The notes: a model not told the origin generated them from the sequence alone. A stretch of DNA of 64,000 nt from Thauera terpenica 58Eu (GCF_000443165.1 NZ_ATJV01000081.1:62001-126000); one strand, 5' to 3'. Counted from the stretch's first letter, positions 18,519-28,529 are shown. A program made the numbers and translations.

Positions 18519-20168
18519 TCACCTTTCGTCGTCCAGGTGGCTGTCGTCTTCGAGTGCAAAAACCGCCAGATTCTGGTCGGCCAGGCGCACGGTGGTGGGG
18601 CCACGTTCGCCGTGGATGCGCAGGCTGGATTCGGCCATGCGTACCACCACTCCGTCGTGGATCGCGCGTTCGGCATTGACCCGGGCGTGCTGGGCAAGGC
18701 TCAGGCGTTGGCGCAGCTGCACTTCCTCGCCACGCAGGGCCTCGATGTCGGCGGACAAGGCGGCAGCGGTCTGTTCTGCGCGCAGACGTACCGCGGGCGC
18801 GATACGGTCGGGGTAGCGATCGGAGAAGCTCAGCAGCTTGCCCATTTCCAGCAGTTCGCTTTCCTTGCTGTCGCGCGCTTGTGTGCTCGCCTGCAGTGCG
18901 CCAGCGAGCGCCGGGTCGGTGCCGATCTCGAGCTCGGTGCGGATACGGTTCGGTGCACCCAGGGTGCGTGCGTGTATCGACAGCGTGGCGCGCAGCAGCC
19001 CACCGATGACCTGGCCGCGGCGATTGAGGCCCAGACGGATGTGATTGGCGGCGGTGAGCTCGCACTTCATCGCCAGGTCGTCGATGAAGATCGAGTCACC
19101 CGCCTCGATGCGGGCCTGTTGTGCGTAGATGGCGGAGAAGCTGCCGGTGCAGCGGATGCAGTGGCTGTTGCTGTCCTTTTGCCCGATGCCGCCGAGCACA
19201 CCGCTCTTGACCACGATGCTGCCGCCGGATTCGAGTGTGGCGGGCTCGACCACGCCACCGATCTCGATGTCGCCGCTGGCGTGAATGCTCATGCCGGCCT
19301 TGACGTCTCCGCGCACACGCACTGCACCATCGTAGCGAATGTTGCCGGTCGCCATGTTGACCGTGTCGACGGTGAACACGGGTTCGACCATCATGCCGCC
19401 CCTGACCTGTAGCGGCTGGCCGTCGATGGCGGCGACGAGCAGGTCGGGGTCGTCGTCAGCGCTGCGCACGCCTGTCAAGTTGCTGGCAAAGCGCGTGTCC
19501 TTGCCAGCCCTGGGTGCGATCGGCTTGCCCAGTACGTCGACGCCCGGCGTGCCGGGGGTGGGCGGGTGACGGCGCATGAGGGCATCGCCTGCGCACACCA
19601 CCTGGATCTCGCCCAGGTCACGGTAGTCGGTGCGGCCGCAGGCGCGCACATTGGGCACGCGGGCGCGGATCTCGGGCAGCAGGCATTCGAGCACGCCGTC
19701 GTCCCCGGCGATGGCTTCGCGCCCGCGGGCAATGACCAGTTCTCGCGCCTGGCCGTCGGCGATGGCGCGGTTGATCTCATCCACCAGCACGCCTTCGTGA
19801 ATGCCCTTCAGGCTCAGTTGTTCGAGCACTTCGGCCTTGGTCGCTGCGCGCCCGCCCTGCGGCGGCGCAATCGTCAGGCGGGCTTCGAGCGCGTCCGGCG
19901 ACACCAGCACCTGCAATGCGGCGTCGACACAGTCGGCGATCTCCAGATCGCTCACGGCCTTGCCGGCGTTGTAGTGCGCTAGCAAGCTCCTGACCCCGTC
20001 GGTACGTACCTTCATCTCCGAAAAGCCGGCGTCGGCGAGGCGGTCGCGCACCCAGAAGGGGTCGATGCGCGGTACTTGTGCATCGGGCACGAGGCTCGCA
20101 CGCAGCGAACGGGTCGCGTCGTCGAGCGTGAGTTGAAGTTCCGGTCCTGCCGGCTTGTCGTCGTTCAT
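18519..20168 (-). CDS. FapA-family protein (DUF342)
   Basis: A 549-residue cytosolic protein of the FapA/DUF342 family. After a variable N-terminal region, the core (about residues 190-400) is a right-handed beta-helix built from repeats such as GNIRYDGAVRVRGDVKAG and GDIEIGGVVEPATLESGG. The C-terminal third is a long alpha-helical coiled-coil region (QASTQARDSKESELLEM and the Arg/Glu/Gln-rich stretch after about residue 470). Members have been linked to surface polysaccharide or c-di-GMP-related regulation; no specific role can be fixed here. Start at ATG 20168-20166 (MNDDKPAG). It follows the radical SAM gene by about 67 bases on the same strand and may be co-transcribed. Confidence 0.82.
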   Translation of the reverse strand: MNDDKPAGPELQLTLDDATRSLRASLVPDAQVPRIDPFWVRDRLADAGFSEMKVRTDGVRSLLAHYNAGKAVSDLEIADCVDAALQVLVSPDALEARLTIAPPQGGRAATKAEVLEQLSLKGIHEGVLVDEINRAIADGQARELVIARGREAIAGDDGVLECLLPEIRARVPNVRACGRTDYRDLGEIQVVCAGDALMRRHPPTPGTPGVDVLGKPIAPRAGKDTRFASNLTGVRSADDDPDLLVAAIDGQPLQVRGGMMVEPVFTVDTVNMATGNIRYDGAVRVRGDVKAGMSIHASGDIEIGGVVEPATLESGGSIVVKSGVLGGIGQKDSNSHCIRCTGSFSAIYAQQARIEAGDSIFIDDLAMKCELTAANHIRLGLNRRGQVIGGLLRATLSIHARTLGAPNRIRTELEIGTDPALAGALQASTQARDSKESELLEMGKLLSFSDRYPDRIAPAVRLRAEQTAAALSADIEALRGEEVQLRQRLSLAQHARVNAERAIHDGVVVRMAESSLRIHGERGPTTVRLADQNLAVFALEDDSHLDDER

Positions 20169-20235
20169 GCGGGTGTCGCGCCATCCGGCGCCGCTGTCTG
20201 GTCTGTTTGCAGTATAGGGGGAGGCATTGCCGGCG

Positions 20236-22188
20236 TCAGTCGTGTGCGGGCTGCGGGAGCGCTCGGGCGATGAAGTGCCTGGCCACGCGTGAGCGGGGTA
20301 CGCGTTCATCGAACCACTCGCGCACGTCGGTTTCCAGGCCGATGCCGTGCATGTAATTGTAGAGCGCCTTGTTCAGCGCGCGGCCCAGGCTATCGTGGTC
20401 GACGCCGCTGGGGTCGATGAAGCCGACGTCGTTCCTGGCGAAGCTCACCGCTGGCAGCGGCACGAGCCGCACGCCGTATTCCTGTGGATTCATGCCCACC
20501 GGTGAATGCACGGTACACGCGAAGCGATGGAAGAAGCCGGACTGGATGCAGCCGGCGGCAAACAACTGGCGCACGTATTCCAGCGCATCCACGGTGTCGT
20601 GCACGGTCTGTGTCGGAAAGCCATACATCAGGTAGGCATGGACCAGCACGCCGGCTTCGGTGAAGGCGTGGGTGACACGCGCCACCTGCTCCACCGACAC
20701 GCCCTTCTTCATCAGCTTGAGCAGGCGGTCGGAGGCCACCTCCAGCCCGCCCGACACCGCGATGCAGCCGCTGTCGGCCAGCAGGTGGCAGAGCTCGGGG
20801 GTGAAGGACTTCTCGAAGCGGATGTTGCCCCACCAGCAGATCGCCACCCCGCGGCGCAGCAGCTCGGTGGCGAGCGCCCGCAGGGCCTTGGGCGGTGCAG
20901 CCTCGTCGACGAGATGAAAACCGGTCTGCCCGGTTTCGGCGATGATGGCCTCGATGCGGTCCACCAGCAGGCTGGCCGAGGCGCCGTCGTAGCGGCCGAT
21001 GTAGTCGAGGCTGACGTCGCAGAAGCTGCACTTCTTCCAGTAGCAACCATGCGCCACCGTGAGCTTGTTCCAGCGCCCGTCCGACCACAGGCGGTGCATG
21101 GGGTTGAGCATGTCGAGCACCGACAGGTAGCGCTCCAGCGGCAGGCCGTCCCAGGTCGGGGTGCCGACCTCGGCGAAGGGCACGTCGGGTTCGGCGAGGT
21201 TGATGTAGCGTACCGCGCCTTCAGCATCGCGCACGAAGCTGCGCACCAGGCGCGACTGGCCGCGTTTGCCCTGCACATGCTCGAGCAGCGCCAGCAGCGG
21301 GCGCTCGCCGTCATCGAGGGTGAGGTAATCGAAGTAATCGAACACGCGCGGCTCGGTCAGGGTGCGCAACTCGGTGTTGACGAAGCCGCCGCCGAGCACG
21401 GTGACGATCTCCGGGTGTCTGGCCTTGATCGTCTGCGCGATGCGAAAGGCGCCGTACACCGAGCCTGGAAAGGGAACGGAAATCAGCACCACTTGCGGTG
21501 CGTGGGTCGCGATCGCTTCCAGACTCAGCGCTTGCAGGTAGTCATCGACCAGGGTCGGTGCGGCGGCGAGCGCGGCGGCCAGAGGTTCGAAAGTGGGCTG
21601 GCTCATCGCCAGCGTCTCGGCGTAGCGCACGAACTCGAAGCGCGCATCGACGGCGTCGCGCAGGATGTCGGCGAGCTCGTTGAGGTAGAGGGTGGCGAGA
21701 TGGCGGGCGCGATCGACCAGACCCAGGGCGCCGAAGGCCCAGGCCAGCGTGTCGCCGTCATCGCCGCCGCCCTCGTTGTTGAGGCTGGCATAGGCCTCGA
21801 TGGCATCGAAGCGCGGGCCTTCGGGCAGGAAGGTCCGGCTGGCGATGCGGTGGGCAACGGTCGGGTCGCGGCCCTGCAGGAAGGCGATGGTCGGGCCGAT
21901 GGTGAAGCGGTAGCGCGCGAAGTGCTCGATGAAACCCTGTACCAGGGGCGTGCGCTGCTTGCGCGGCAAGGCCTCGGCGCGGATGAGGATGTCATCGAGT
22001 CCGGCGGGTGACAGCAGGCGCAGCACCAGCTTCAGCGCCAGGTCCTCCTGCACCGCGTCCACGCCGCGTGAGCGCAGGAAGCCGGTGAGGTAGGCGGTGG
22101 AAGGATAAGGCGTGTTGAGCTGCGTCATCGGCGGGATGACGGAGAGCACCCGTATCGAGCGCGGCTGGGGGGGCGCGGTGGGCGGCAT
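20236..22188 (-). CDS. B12-binding-domain radical SAM protein
   Basis: A 650-residue protein. Residues about 11-290 form an N-terminal cobalamin-binding-like Rossmann domain (VLSVIPPMTQLNTPYPSTAYL and VTVLGGGFVNTELR). Residues about 375-600 are a radical SAM barrel with the [4Fe-4S] motif at Cys382, Cys387 and Cys390 (GCYWKKCSFCD), a CX4CX2C variant of the usual CX3CX2C. The barrel also has GFHLVDEAAPP and GGLEVASDRLLKLMKKG. The substrate is unknown: members methylate or rearrange unactivated carbons or act in lipid, tRNA or antibiotic pathways. A corrinoid link fits the cobalamin operon earlier in the window. It precedes the FapA-like gene and follows amn on the same strand. Confidence 0.88.
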   Translation of the reverse strand: MPPTAPPQPRSIRVLSVIPPMTQLNTPYPSTAYLTGFLRSRGVDAVQEDLALKLVLRLLSPAGLDDILIRAEALPRKQRTPLVQGFIEHFARYRFTIGPTIAFLQGRDPTVAHRIASRTFLPEGPRFDAIEAYASLNNEGGGDDGDTLAWAFGALGLVDRARHLATLYLNELADILRDAVDARFEFVRYAETLAMSQPTFEPLAAALAAAPTLVDDYLQALSLEAIATHAPQVVLISVPFPGSVYGAFRIAQTIKARHPEIVTVLGGGFVNTELRTLTEPRVFDYFDYLTLDDGERPLLALLEHVQGKRGQSRLVRSFVRDAEGAVRYINLAEPDVPFAEVGTPTWDGLPLERYLSVLDMLNPMHRLWSDGRWNKLTVAHGCYWKKCSFCDVSLDYIGRYDGASASLLVDRIEAIIAETGQTGFHLVDEAAPPKALRALATELLRRGVAICWWGNIRFEKSFTPELCHLLADSGCIAVSGGLEVASDRLLKLMKKGVSVEQVARVTHAFTEAGVLVHAYLMYGFPTQTVHDTVDALEYVRQLFAAGCIQSGFFHRFACTVHSPVGMNPQEYGVRLVPLPAVSFARNDVGFIDPSGVDHDSLGRALNKALYNYMHGIGLETDVREWFDERVPRSRVARHFIARALPQPAHD

Positions 22189-22229
22189 GTGGGTTCAGTG
22201 TGGCACGCGACGTGAGAATTCCTGGGCGG

Positions 22230-23744
22230 CTACTGGAATGCCACTTCGGCAAAGCTGCGCAGCTTGCGGCTGTGCAGGCGATCGATGCCTTGTTCGCGCA
22301 GGCTTTCGAGCGCGTGGATGCCGATGCGCAGGTGCTGGTCCACGCGTTCGCGGTAGAACTGGTTGGCCATGCCGGGCAGCTTGATCTCGCCGTGCAGGGG
22401 CTTGTCGCTGATGCACAGCAAGGTGCCGTAGGGCACGCGGAAGCGAAAGCCGTTGGCGGCGATCGTCGCCGACTCCATGTCCAGCGCGATGGCGCGGCTC
22501 TGGCTGAAGCGGCGCTCCGGGTTGCTGGCCATGCCGTGCGTGGGCAGCAGCTCCCAGTTGCGGTTGTCGGTGCTGGCGACGGTGCCGGTGCGCAGCACGC
22601 GCTTGAGCGCGTGGCCGGAGAGCTGGGTGGTTTCCTGCACCGCAGTCTCGAGCGCGATCTGCACCTCTGCCAGGGCTGGAATCGGCACCCACAGCGGCAA
22701 CTCCTCGTCGAGCACGTGGTCCTCGCGCACATAGCCGTGGGCGAGCACGTAGTCGCCCAGTTGCTGGGTGTTGCGCAGGCCGGCGCAGTGGCCAAGCATG
22801 ATCCAGACATGGGGGCGCAGCACCGCGATGTGGTCGGTGATGGTCTTGGCGTTGGCCGGGCCGACACCGATGTTGACCATGGTGATGCCGCCGCGATCGG
22901 CGCGCACGAGATGGTAGGCCGGCATCTGCGGCAGGTGTGGCGGTGCGCTGCCGAGCGCATCACCGTCCTGCGGCGCCAGGTTGGCGCGACGGGTGATGAC
23001 GTTGCCGGGCTCGATGAAGGCCTCGTAGCCGTGGCCGGTGTTGGTGTCGGCCATCAGCTCGTGACCGAGCTTGATGAATTCGTCGATGTAGAACTGATAG
23101 TTGGTGAACAGGATGAAATTCTGGAAGTGCTCGGGCAGGGTGCCGGTGTAGTGGCGCAGGCGGTGCAGGGAATAGTCCACCCGTGGCGCGGTAAACAGCG
23201 CGAGCGGCTGCGGCTGGCCGGGGCCGGGTTCGAAGGTGCCGTTGGCGATGCCGTCATCCATGGCACCGAGATCGGGCAGGTCGAAGCGGTCACGCAGCAG
23301 CAGGCGACGTTCGGGGCCAAGCTGGCCTTCCAGGTGGTCGTTCTCGGCGAGGGCGAAATGCACCGGGATGGGCTGGGTGCTGGTGCTGACTTCGAGCGCG
23401 ACCTGATGGTTGTGCAGCAGCAGCTGAAACTGTTCGAGGTAGTAATCAGCGAACAAGTCGGGGCGCGTGAGCGTTGTTTCGAACACCCCGGGGCCAGCGA
23501 CGAAGCCGTAGGACAGGCCGGAGCCGGAGCCGACGCGCGCCACGGTTTCGGTGCGTATGCGTACCAGTGGATAACAGGCGCGCACGTGACGGCCTATGTC
23601 CTCGCCTGACACGTAGCGTTGCAGCGCATCGCGCAGGTGGGCGACGCCGGCACTGTGGATCTCGCGCACGCGCGCCAGCGCAGCGGTGGCGTCGTCGAAG
23701 CGGGCGGGGGCGAAGAAGGGCGCGGTAAGCGGAGTGGCGGGCAT
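22230..23744 (-). CDS. amn: AMP nucleosidase
   Basis: AMP nucleosidase, 504 aa (E. coli 484), which splits AMP into adenine and ribose 5-phosphate. The N-terminal part is the regulatory AMN domain (FDDATAALARVREIHSAG, GSGLSYGFVAGPG). The C-terminal part is a nucleoside-phosphorylase-fold domain with NIGVGPANAKTITDHIAVLRP, WIMLGHCAGLRN and IALDMESATIAANG. Start placed at ATG 23744-23742, just before the conserved region; an upstream in-frame start would add 32 low-complexity residues overlapping the next gene. The downstream radical SAM gene starts 41 bases after its stop. Confidence 0.94.
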   Translation of the reverse strand: MPATPLTAPFFAPARFDDATAALARVREIHSAGVAHLRDALQRYVSGEDIGRHVRACYPLVRIRTETVARVGSGSGLSYGFVAGPGVFETTLTRPDLFADYYLEQFQLLLHNHQVALEVSTSTQPIPVHFALAENDHLEGQLGPERRLLLRDRFDLPDLGAMDDGIANGTFEPGPGQPQPLALFTAPRVDYSLHRLRHYTGTLPEHFQNFILFTNYQFYIDEFIKLGHELMADTNTGHGYEAFIEPGNVITRRANLAPQDGDALGSAPPHLPQMPAYHLVRADRGGITMVNIGVGPANAKTITDHIAVLRPHVWIMLGHCAGLRNTQQLGDYVLAHGYVREDHVLDEELPLWVPIPALAEVQIALETAVQETTQLSGHALKRVLRTGTVASTDNRNWELLPTHGMASNPERRFSQSRAIALDMESATIAANGFRFRVPYGTLLCISDKPLHGEIKLPGMANQFYRERVDQHLRIGIHALESLREQGIDRLHSRKLRSFAEVAFQ

Positions 23745-23836
23745 GGCGTGGGGACTGAAGGGTCGCTGGGATGAGAGGGGCGCGGCTGGCGCAATCGTGG
23801 GGACGGCTATGTGCTTGCTGCGGTGGGCGCAGTCAT

Positions 23837-24337
23837 TCAACGCAGCCCCTGCAGGCTGTCGGGCAGACTCAATTTGCCCGAGTCCGAAAAGCGCACCCCG
23901 CCCAGCACACCGCCGGCGAGCCGGCCGCGCACGGTGTAGGGCACGCTGGCGCTGGGTTTGCCATCGAGCACGCCCAAGGCCTGGCGCACCACGGCGATCG
24001 CGGACACCGTCACCGGAACGCTCATCACCGCTTCGCCGAAGCGCGCCACGCTGCCGCGCTGGTCGCTGACGCCGGTGGCGAAAGGCGCGTCATTGAGCTC
24101 GAGTTCGAGCGCGATACCGTCGAAGTCGATCGCGGTGTCGTTGGGATTCTGCACCCGCAGCTTGACCGCGAAGCGCATCTCCATGCCCTGGCCGGGCAGG
24201 GGATCGAGGCCGACGACGTTGATGCGCACCGGTTCGCGCTGGCTCAGGCTGGCGCAGCCGGCGAGCGCGAAGGCGCATAGCAACAACGCCCACAGCCGCA
24301 ATGGCTGCGAAAGATTTACAAGGCGGGCGGTGTGCAT
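23837..24337 (-). CDS. LEA type 2 family lipoprotein
   Basis: A 166-residue lipoprotein: hydrophobic signal, lipobox FALAGC, then a single LEA14-like (water-stress/hypersensitive response) beta-sandwich domain, with the hallmark FAVKLRVQNPNDTAIDFDGI and LELELNDAPFATG. Probably attached to the inner face of the outer membrane. The function of bacterial members is unclear. Start at ATG 24337-24335; a frame extension to 24373 adds residues without a signal sequence. Confidence 0.82.
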   Translation of the reverse strand: MHTARLVNLSQPLRLWALLLCAFALAGCASLSQREPVRINVVGLDPLPGQGMEMRFAVKLRVQNPNDTAIDFDGIALELELNDAPFATGVSDQRGSVARFGEAVMSVPVTVSAIAVVRQALGVLDGKPSASVPYTVRGRLAGGVLGGVRFSDSGKLSLPDSLQGLR

Positions 24338-24399
24338 GGATGAGACTCCGTTGAGCGCGGGCGATGCGCGCATTCTAACCGCCCCCCGGTGTGCTGCCT

Positions 24400-26577
24400 T
24401 CAGCGTGGGGTTTCGAGCTGCAGGCGCCCGCGCGCCATGGCCTGCTCAAGCTTCATCGCCGCCACGAAAGGGCTGACGCGCGCTGCGGCGTCGGGCACCA
24501 GCAATGTCAGCTCATCGCGCATGCGCGTGCTGGCGACGTAGAAGCGGTTGCTCTCTTCGGTGCGATCGCAGCCGGCGAGCGGGAAACGGCCCTCTTCCAG
24601 AAAGGGCAGGATGACCGCGCCGAACTCCTGGCCCTTGGCGGCTTCCACGGTGCACAGCAGCACGGTCTTGCGCTTGCGCAACTCGGCGAGCTTCTCTTCT
24701 GCTTCACGCAGCCACTGCGCAAACTCGCGCAAGGGCTTGCCCAGGCGACGCGCGCTGTCGACGAAGCCGGCGATCGAGCGCACCACCACTTCAGCATTGG
24801 CGGGGTCGATGAAGATGCGCTGCGCGACCTGCTTCAGATCGAGCGTTTTCACTGCACGCTCGAGCGCCAGGTGTGCGGGCTCGTCGGCGGGTGCGTCACG
24901 CAGGATCTCGAGCGCCCTGGCCAGGCGCAGGCGTGCGTACTGCTGCGCGGGCGTCTCCGCCACGGTGTGGGCGGCGCGGTGTTGCTGCGTCAGCAGCAGC
25001 CTGACCTCGGCCTCACGCCCCTCGCGGCGCAGGCGGCTGGCCAGGCTCAGCAGTCGATGCGCGGCCTCCTCCTCCTCGTCTGCGGAGAGCGCGGCGGCGG
25101 CCTGGTCGGCCAGGGTCTGGGCCTTGAGCAGGCGACCGTGGAGGAAGGCATCGAAGAGCTCGGGCTGGGTGGCGGCGATCTTCAGGTCCTCGACACGGCT
25201 CGTTGCCCACGACAGCTCCTGCCACAGCTCGAGCGCCTGCAGGACCTGCAGGCGTTTGCCCGCACCCGGGATCGATTCGTAATCCTCCAGCGCAAAGGCG
25301 ATCACGCCGCGCAGCATGAGCACCTCGGGACGCAGGAAGTAAGGCTCCAGGCCTTCGACGCGACAGCCGATGCCGGCTTCGAGCAAGGCGTTCTCGATTG
25401 CGATCGACTCGTCCGCCGAGCGCAGGATGATGGCGCAGTCGTCCAGCCGCCGCCCGCGCCGCTGCCAGTCGAGCACGCGTGCGAGGGTGCGCTGGGCGGC
25501 GTCGGCGTCGTCGACATAGCGCTCGACCGCGATCTGCGCCGCGTGGTCGCGGCCCGACACCACGGCCTTGGCCTTGAAGGCGGCGGTGGCCAGCGCCATC
25601 GCCGGGCCGTGGCGGAAGGTCATGGTCAGCGTCAGGCGCTTGACGTTGCGCCAGCCGGCACCGAAGTGGCTGCGGATGAAGCTCACGTCCGCACCCGCCC
25701 AGCGGTGGATGACCTGGTCGAAGTCACCCGCGCCCGTGAAGAAGGCCTGGCCTTGGGCCAGCAGCTGTTCCAGGCAGGCGTAGCTGGCGGGGTTCATGTC
25801 CTGCAGCTCGTCGACGATCACGACGCGGTATTTCGGCAGCGCGGGCGGCGGCCCTTCCCCAGCGCCGAGCAGACAGGCCAGATCGTAGGTGGCGTCGAAA
25901 CCGCTGCGCCAGCTGCAGCCGTCTCCATCGCCATCACGCTCTTTCTCGAGCTGACGGTAGAGGGCGAAAGCGCCTTCCGGGATGTCGAGCGCGTCGGCGC
26001 GCTCGGCGATGGTTTCGTCCTCTTCCAGGGTCGGGCGCACGAGCTGGGTCTTCAACTGGCGCGCGAGCTTCAGGAAGTCGGCGATCTGCGCGTTGTGTTC
26101 GGGCAGCCACAGTTCGCGTGGTGTGGCGCGCAGCGCGTTGAGTCGCTGCAGCTCGGCGACGGCAGCGCGAACGTGCGGCGCCACCGCCTCGAAGGAGTCG
26201 AGAAAGGGTGTGTCGCCGCCCTCGATGTCGCGCAGGCTGTCACGGGCGAATTCGTCGAAGGTGGTGCAGCGCACACGGCGCGCGAGGCGAGCTTCCAAGC
26301 CGATTTCGATTAATCGGCGCTGCAGCACGCGCGCGGCCTCGGCAGAAAATGTCAGCACCACGATATGTTCGGGCGCCACCCCACGCGTGATCGATTCGGC
26401 GATGCGCAGCGCCAGGGTCGTGGTCTTGGCCGCGCCTGCGTTCGCCATCGCGATCACGTGGCGGGCGTTGTTGGTCTGGATCTCGGTCTGCTCGTCGGTC
26501 GGGATGAAGCCCTTGGGCTGGAAGCGGGGGCTGGCGCGCGCAGAGTCGGGAGTGGGCAGGGAGGAGCTGCGGATCAT
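24400..26577 (-). CDS. UvrD/Rep-like superfamily 1 helicase
   Basis: A 725-residue SF1 helicase. The Walker A region reads MANAGAAKTTT (44-54), with Ala50 where the UvrD family normally has Gly, so the P-loop is divergent. Other motifs are clear: DELQD (256-260, motif II), GDFDQVIHRWAGAD (motif III), TMTFRHG (motif IV), VEAAKGQEFGAVILP (motif V) and NRFYVASTRMRDELTLL (motif VI). Presumed 3'-5' DNA translocase for repair or replication restart; no nuclease domain seen. Start at ATG 26577-26575 (MIRSSSLP). Divergent from the ABC exporter with 155 bases between. Confidence 0.88.
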   Translation of the reverse strand: MIRSSSLPTPDSARASPRFQPKGFIPTDEQTEIQTNNARHVIAMANAGAAKTTTLALRIAESITRGVAPEHIVVLTFSAEAARVLQRRLIEIGLEARLARRVRCTTFDEFARDSLRDIEGGDTPFLDSFEAVAPHVRAAVAELQRLNALRATPRELWLPEHNAQIADFLKLARQLKTQLVRPTLEEDETIAERADALDIPEGAFALYRQLEKERDGDGDGCSWRSGFDATYDLACLLGAGEGPPPALPKYRVVIVDELQDMNPASYACLEQLLAQGQAFFTGAGDFDQVIHRWAGADVSFIRSHFGAGWRNVKRLTLTMTFRHGPAMALATAAFKAKAVVSGRDHAAQIAVERYVDDADAAQRTLARVLDWQRRGRRLDDCAIILRSADESIAIENALLEAGIGCRVEGLEPYFLRPEVLMLRGVIAFALEDYESIPGAGKRLQVLQALELWQELSWATSRVEDLKIAATQPELFDAFLHGRLLKAQTLADQAAAALSADEEEEAAHRLLSLASRLRREGREAEVRLLLTQQHRAAHTVAETPAQQYARLRLARALEILRDAPADEPAHLALERAVKTLDLKQVAQRIFIDPANAEVVVRSIAGFVDSARRLGKPLREFAQWLREAEEKLAELRKRKTVLLCTVEAAKGQEFGAVILPFLEEGRFPLAGCDRTEESNRFYVASTRMRDELTLLVPDAAARVSPFVAAMKLEQAMARGRLQLETPR

Positions 26578-26732
26578 GACGGGAGGTCTTGGCGGGCGGC
26601 GATGAGGGAGCGGAAACGGAGGTGCCGGATGCGCGCAAGCATAGTCGAATGCGCGCCCCGCGCCGAATTGCGCGCGACCGGGTTCAGCCAGCGCACCCTC
26701 CCCGGCACGAGGCGGGTGGACGATAATCACGC

Positions 26733-28529
26733 ATGCGCCGCCAAACTCCCGACCGCCCCGTCTCGCCCCGCCCGCTGTCCGCGCTGCGCGGGCTGAGCCC
26801 CTTCTTGCGGCCTTATCGGGCGCGCATCGCGCTCGCCTTCGTGCTGCTGTGTCTGGCCTCGGCGACCATTCTGGTGGTGCCGCTGGCGTTTCGTGATCTG
26901 CTCGATGCCGGCTTTGGGGGCGAAGCCGCGGTCAGCGGCGGCTTGTTCGGCGCAGACAATCTGGATGCCCGTTTCGTCGGCCTGTTTGCGCTGGCGGCGC
27001 TGTGGGCGCTGACGGTGGCGGCGCGCTACTACACCGTGTCGTGGATCGGCGAGCGCGTGACCGCGGACTTGCGCAGCGCGGTGTATGCACGCGTGCTCGG
27101 GCAGTCGCCGCAGTTCTTCGAGACCTTGCAGACCGGTGAGGTGCTGTCGCGCCTGACTGGCGACACCACGCTCATCCAGACCGTGGTCGGCAGCTCGGTG
27201 TCCATGGGTCTGCGCAGCCTGTTTCAGTTCGTGGGTGGGATGGTGATGCTGGCGGTCACCAGCGTGCAGCTGTTCGGCCTCATCTTCGGCCTGATGGCGC
27301 TGCTGGCCCTGCCCATCGTCGCCATCGGCCGGCGTGTGCGCAAGCTGTCGCGGGAATCTCAGGACCGCATTGCCGACGCCTCGGCGCTGGCGGGCGAGAT
27401 CCTCAACGCGATGCCGACGGTGCAGGCCTTTACGCAGGAGCACAACGAGGCGCGCCGCTTTGCCGCGCGCAGCGAGACCAGCTTCGTGGCGGCGGTGCGC
27501 CGCACCAAGGTGCGTGCCTTGCTCACCGGGCTGATCATCGCTGCGGTGATGGGGACCATCATCTTCGTGCTGTGGATCGGTGCGCAGCAGGTGCAGGCCG
27601 GTGTGCTCAGCGTGGGTGAGCTCGGCGCCTTCGTGCTCTATGCGGCGCTGGTCGCGGGCGGGGCGGGCACGCTGGCCGAGGTGTGGGGCGACGTGATGCG
27701 CGCGGGCGGCGCCACCGAGCGCCTGCTCGAGCTGCTGCACGCCGAATCCGCCATCCGCGAGGCCGCCATTCCGCAGCGGCCGCAGTGGGGTGAGCAAGTG
27801 AGCATCCGTTTCGAGCATGTCGGCTTTTCCTATCCGGCGCGGCCGACGGTGCGCGCGCTCGACGACATCTGCCTCGACATCGCCCCCGGCGAGCGCGTGG
27901 CGCTGGTGGGGCCGTCGGGGGCGGGCAAGACCAGCCTGTTGCAGCTGCTGCTGCGTTATTACGAGGCGTCGTCCGGCTGCATCCGCTTCAACGGCCAGGA
28001 CATTCGTGCCCTGACGCTGCATGAGCTGCGCGCCGCCATCGCCATCGTGCCGCAGGAACCGGTCATCTTCTCCGCCAGCGCGCTGGAGAACATTCGTTAC
28101 GGTCGCCCATCGGCAAGCGATGCGGAAGTGCTCGCCGCCGCGCAGGCCGCCGCCGCCGACGAGTTCATCGCCCGTCTGCCCGAGGGCTATGCAAGCTTTC
28201 TCGGCGAGCGCGGCACACGGCTCTCGGGCGGCCAGCGCCAGCGCATCGCGATCGCGCGCGCGATCCTGAAGGGGGCGCAGGTGCTCCTGCTCGACGAGGC
28301 GACCAGTGCGCTCGACGCCGAGTCCGAAGTTCTGGTACAGCAGGGGCTGGCCGCGGCGATGCAGGGGCGCACCACCCTGATCATCGCGCACCGGCTGGCG
28401 ACCGTGCAGCAGGTGGATCGCATCGTGGTGCTGGAAGAGGGGCGCATCGTCGAGACCGGCACGCCCGCCGATCTTCGCCGTCAGGGGGGGCTGTACGCAC
28501 GGCTGGCGGCGCTGCAGCTTGATCTGTGA
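26733..28529 (+). CDS. ABC exporter, fused membrane and ATPase domains (MsbA/LmrA type)
   Basis: A 598-residue half-exporter. Residues about 25-330 are a six-helix type IV membrane domain (FLRPYRARIALAFVLLCLASA onward). The ATPase follows, with Walker A GPSGAGKTS, Q-loop VPQEPVIFS, signature LSGGQRQRIAIARA, Walker B VLLLDEATSALD, and switch His in IIAHRLATV. It should work as a homodimer in the inner membrane and export a lipid, drug or peptide; the substrate is not shown. The N-terminus (MRRQTPDRPVSPRP) is an unconserved basic tail. Confidence 0.93.
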   Translation: MRRQTPDRPVSPRPLSALRGLSPFLRPYRARIALAFVLLCLASATILVVPLAFRDLLDAGFGGEAAVSGGLFGADNLDARFVGLFALAALWALTVAARYYTVSWIGERVTADLRSAVYARVLGQSPQFFETLQTGEVLSRLTGDTTLIQTVVGSSVSMGLRSLFQFVGGMVMLAVTSVQLFGLIFGLMALLALPIVAIGRRVRKLSRESQDRIADASALAGEILNAMPTVQAFTQEHNEARRFAARSETSFVAAVRRTKVRALLTGLIIAAVMGTIIFVLWIGAQQVQAGVLSVGELGAFVLYAALVAGGAGTLAEVWGDVMRAGGATERLLELLHAESAIREAAIPQRPQWGEQVSIRFEHVGFSYPARPTVRALDDICLDIAPGERVALVGPSGAGKTSLLQLLLRYYEASSGCIRFNGQDIRALTLHELRAAIAIVPQEPVIFSASALENIRYGRPSASDAEVLAAAQAAAADEFIARLPEGYASFLGERGTRLSGGQRQRIAIARAILKGAQVLLLDEATSALDAESEVLVQQGLAAAMQGRTTLIIAHRLATVQQVDRIVVLEEGRIVETGTPADLRRQGGLYARLAALQLDL

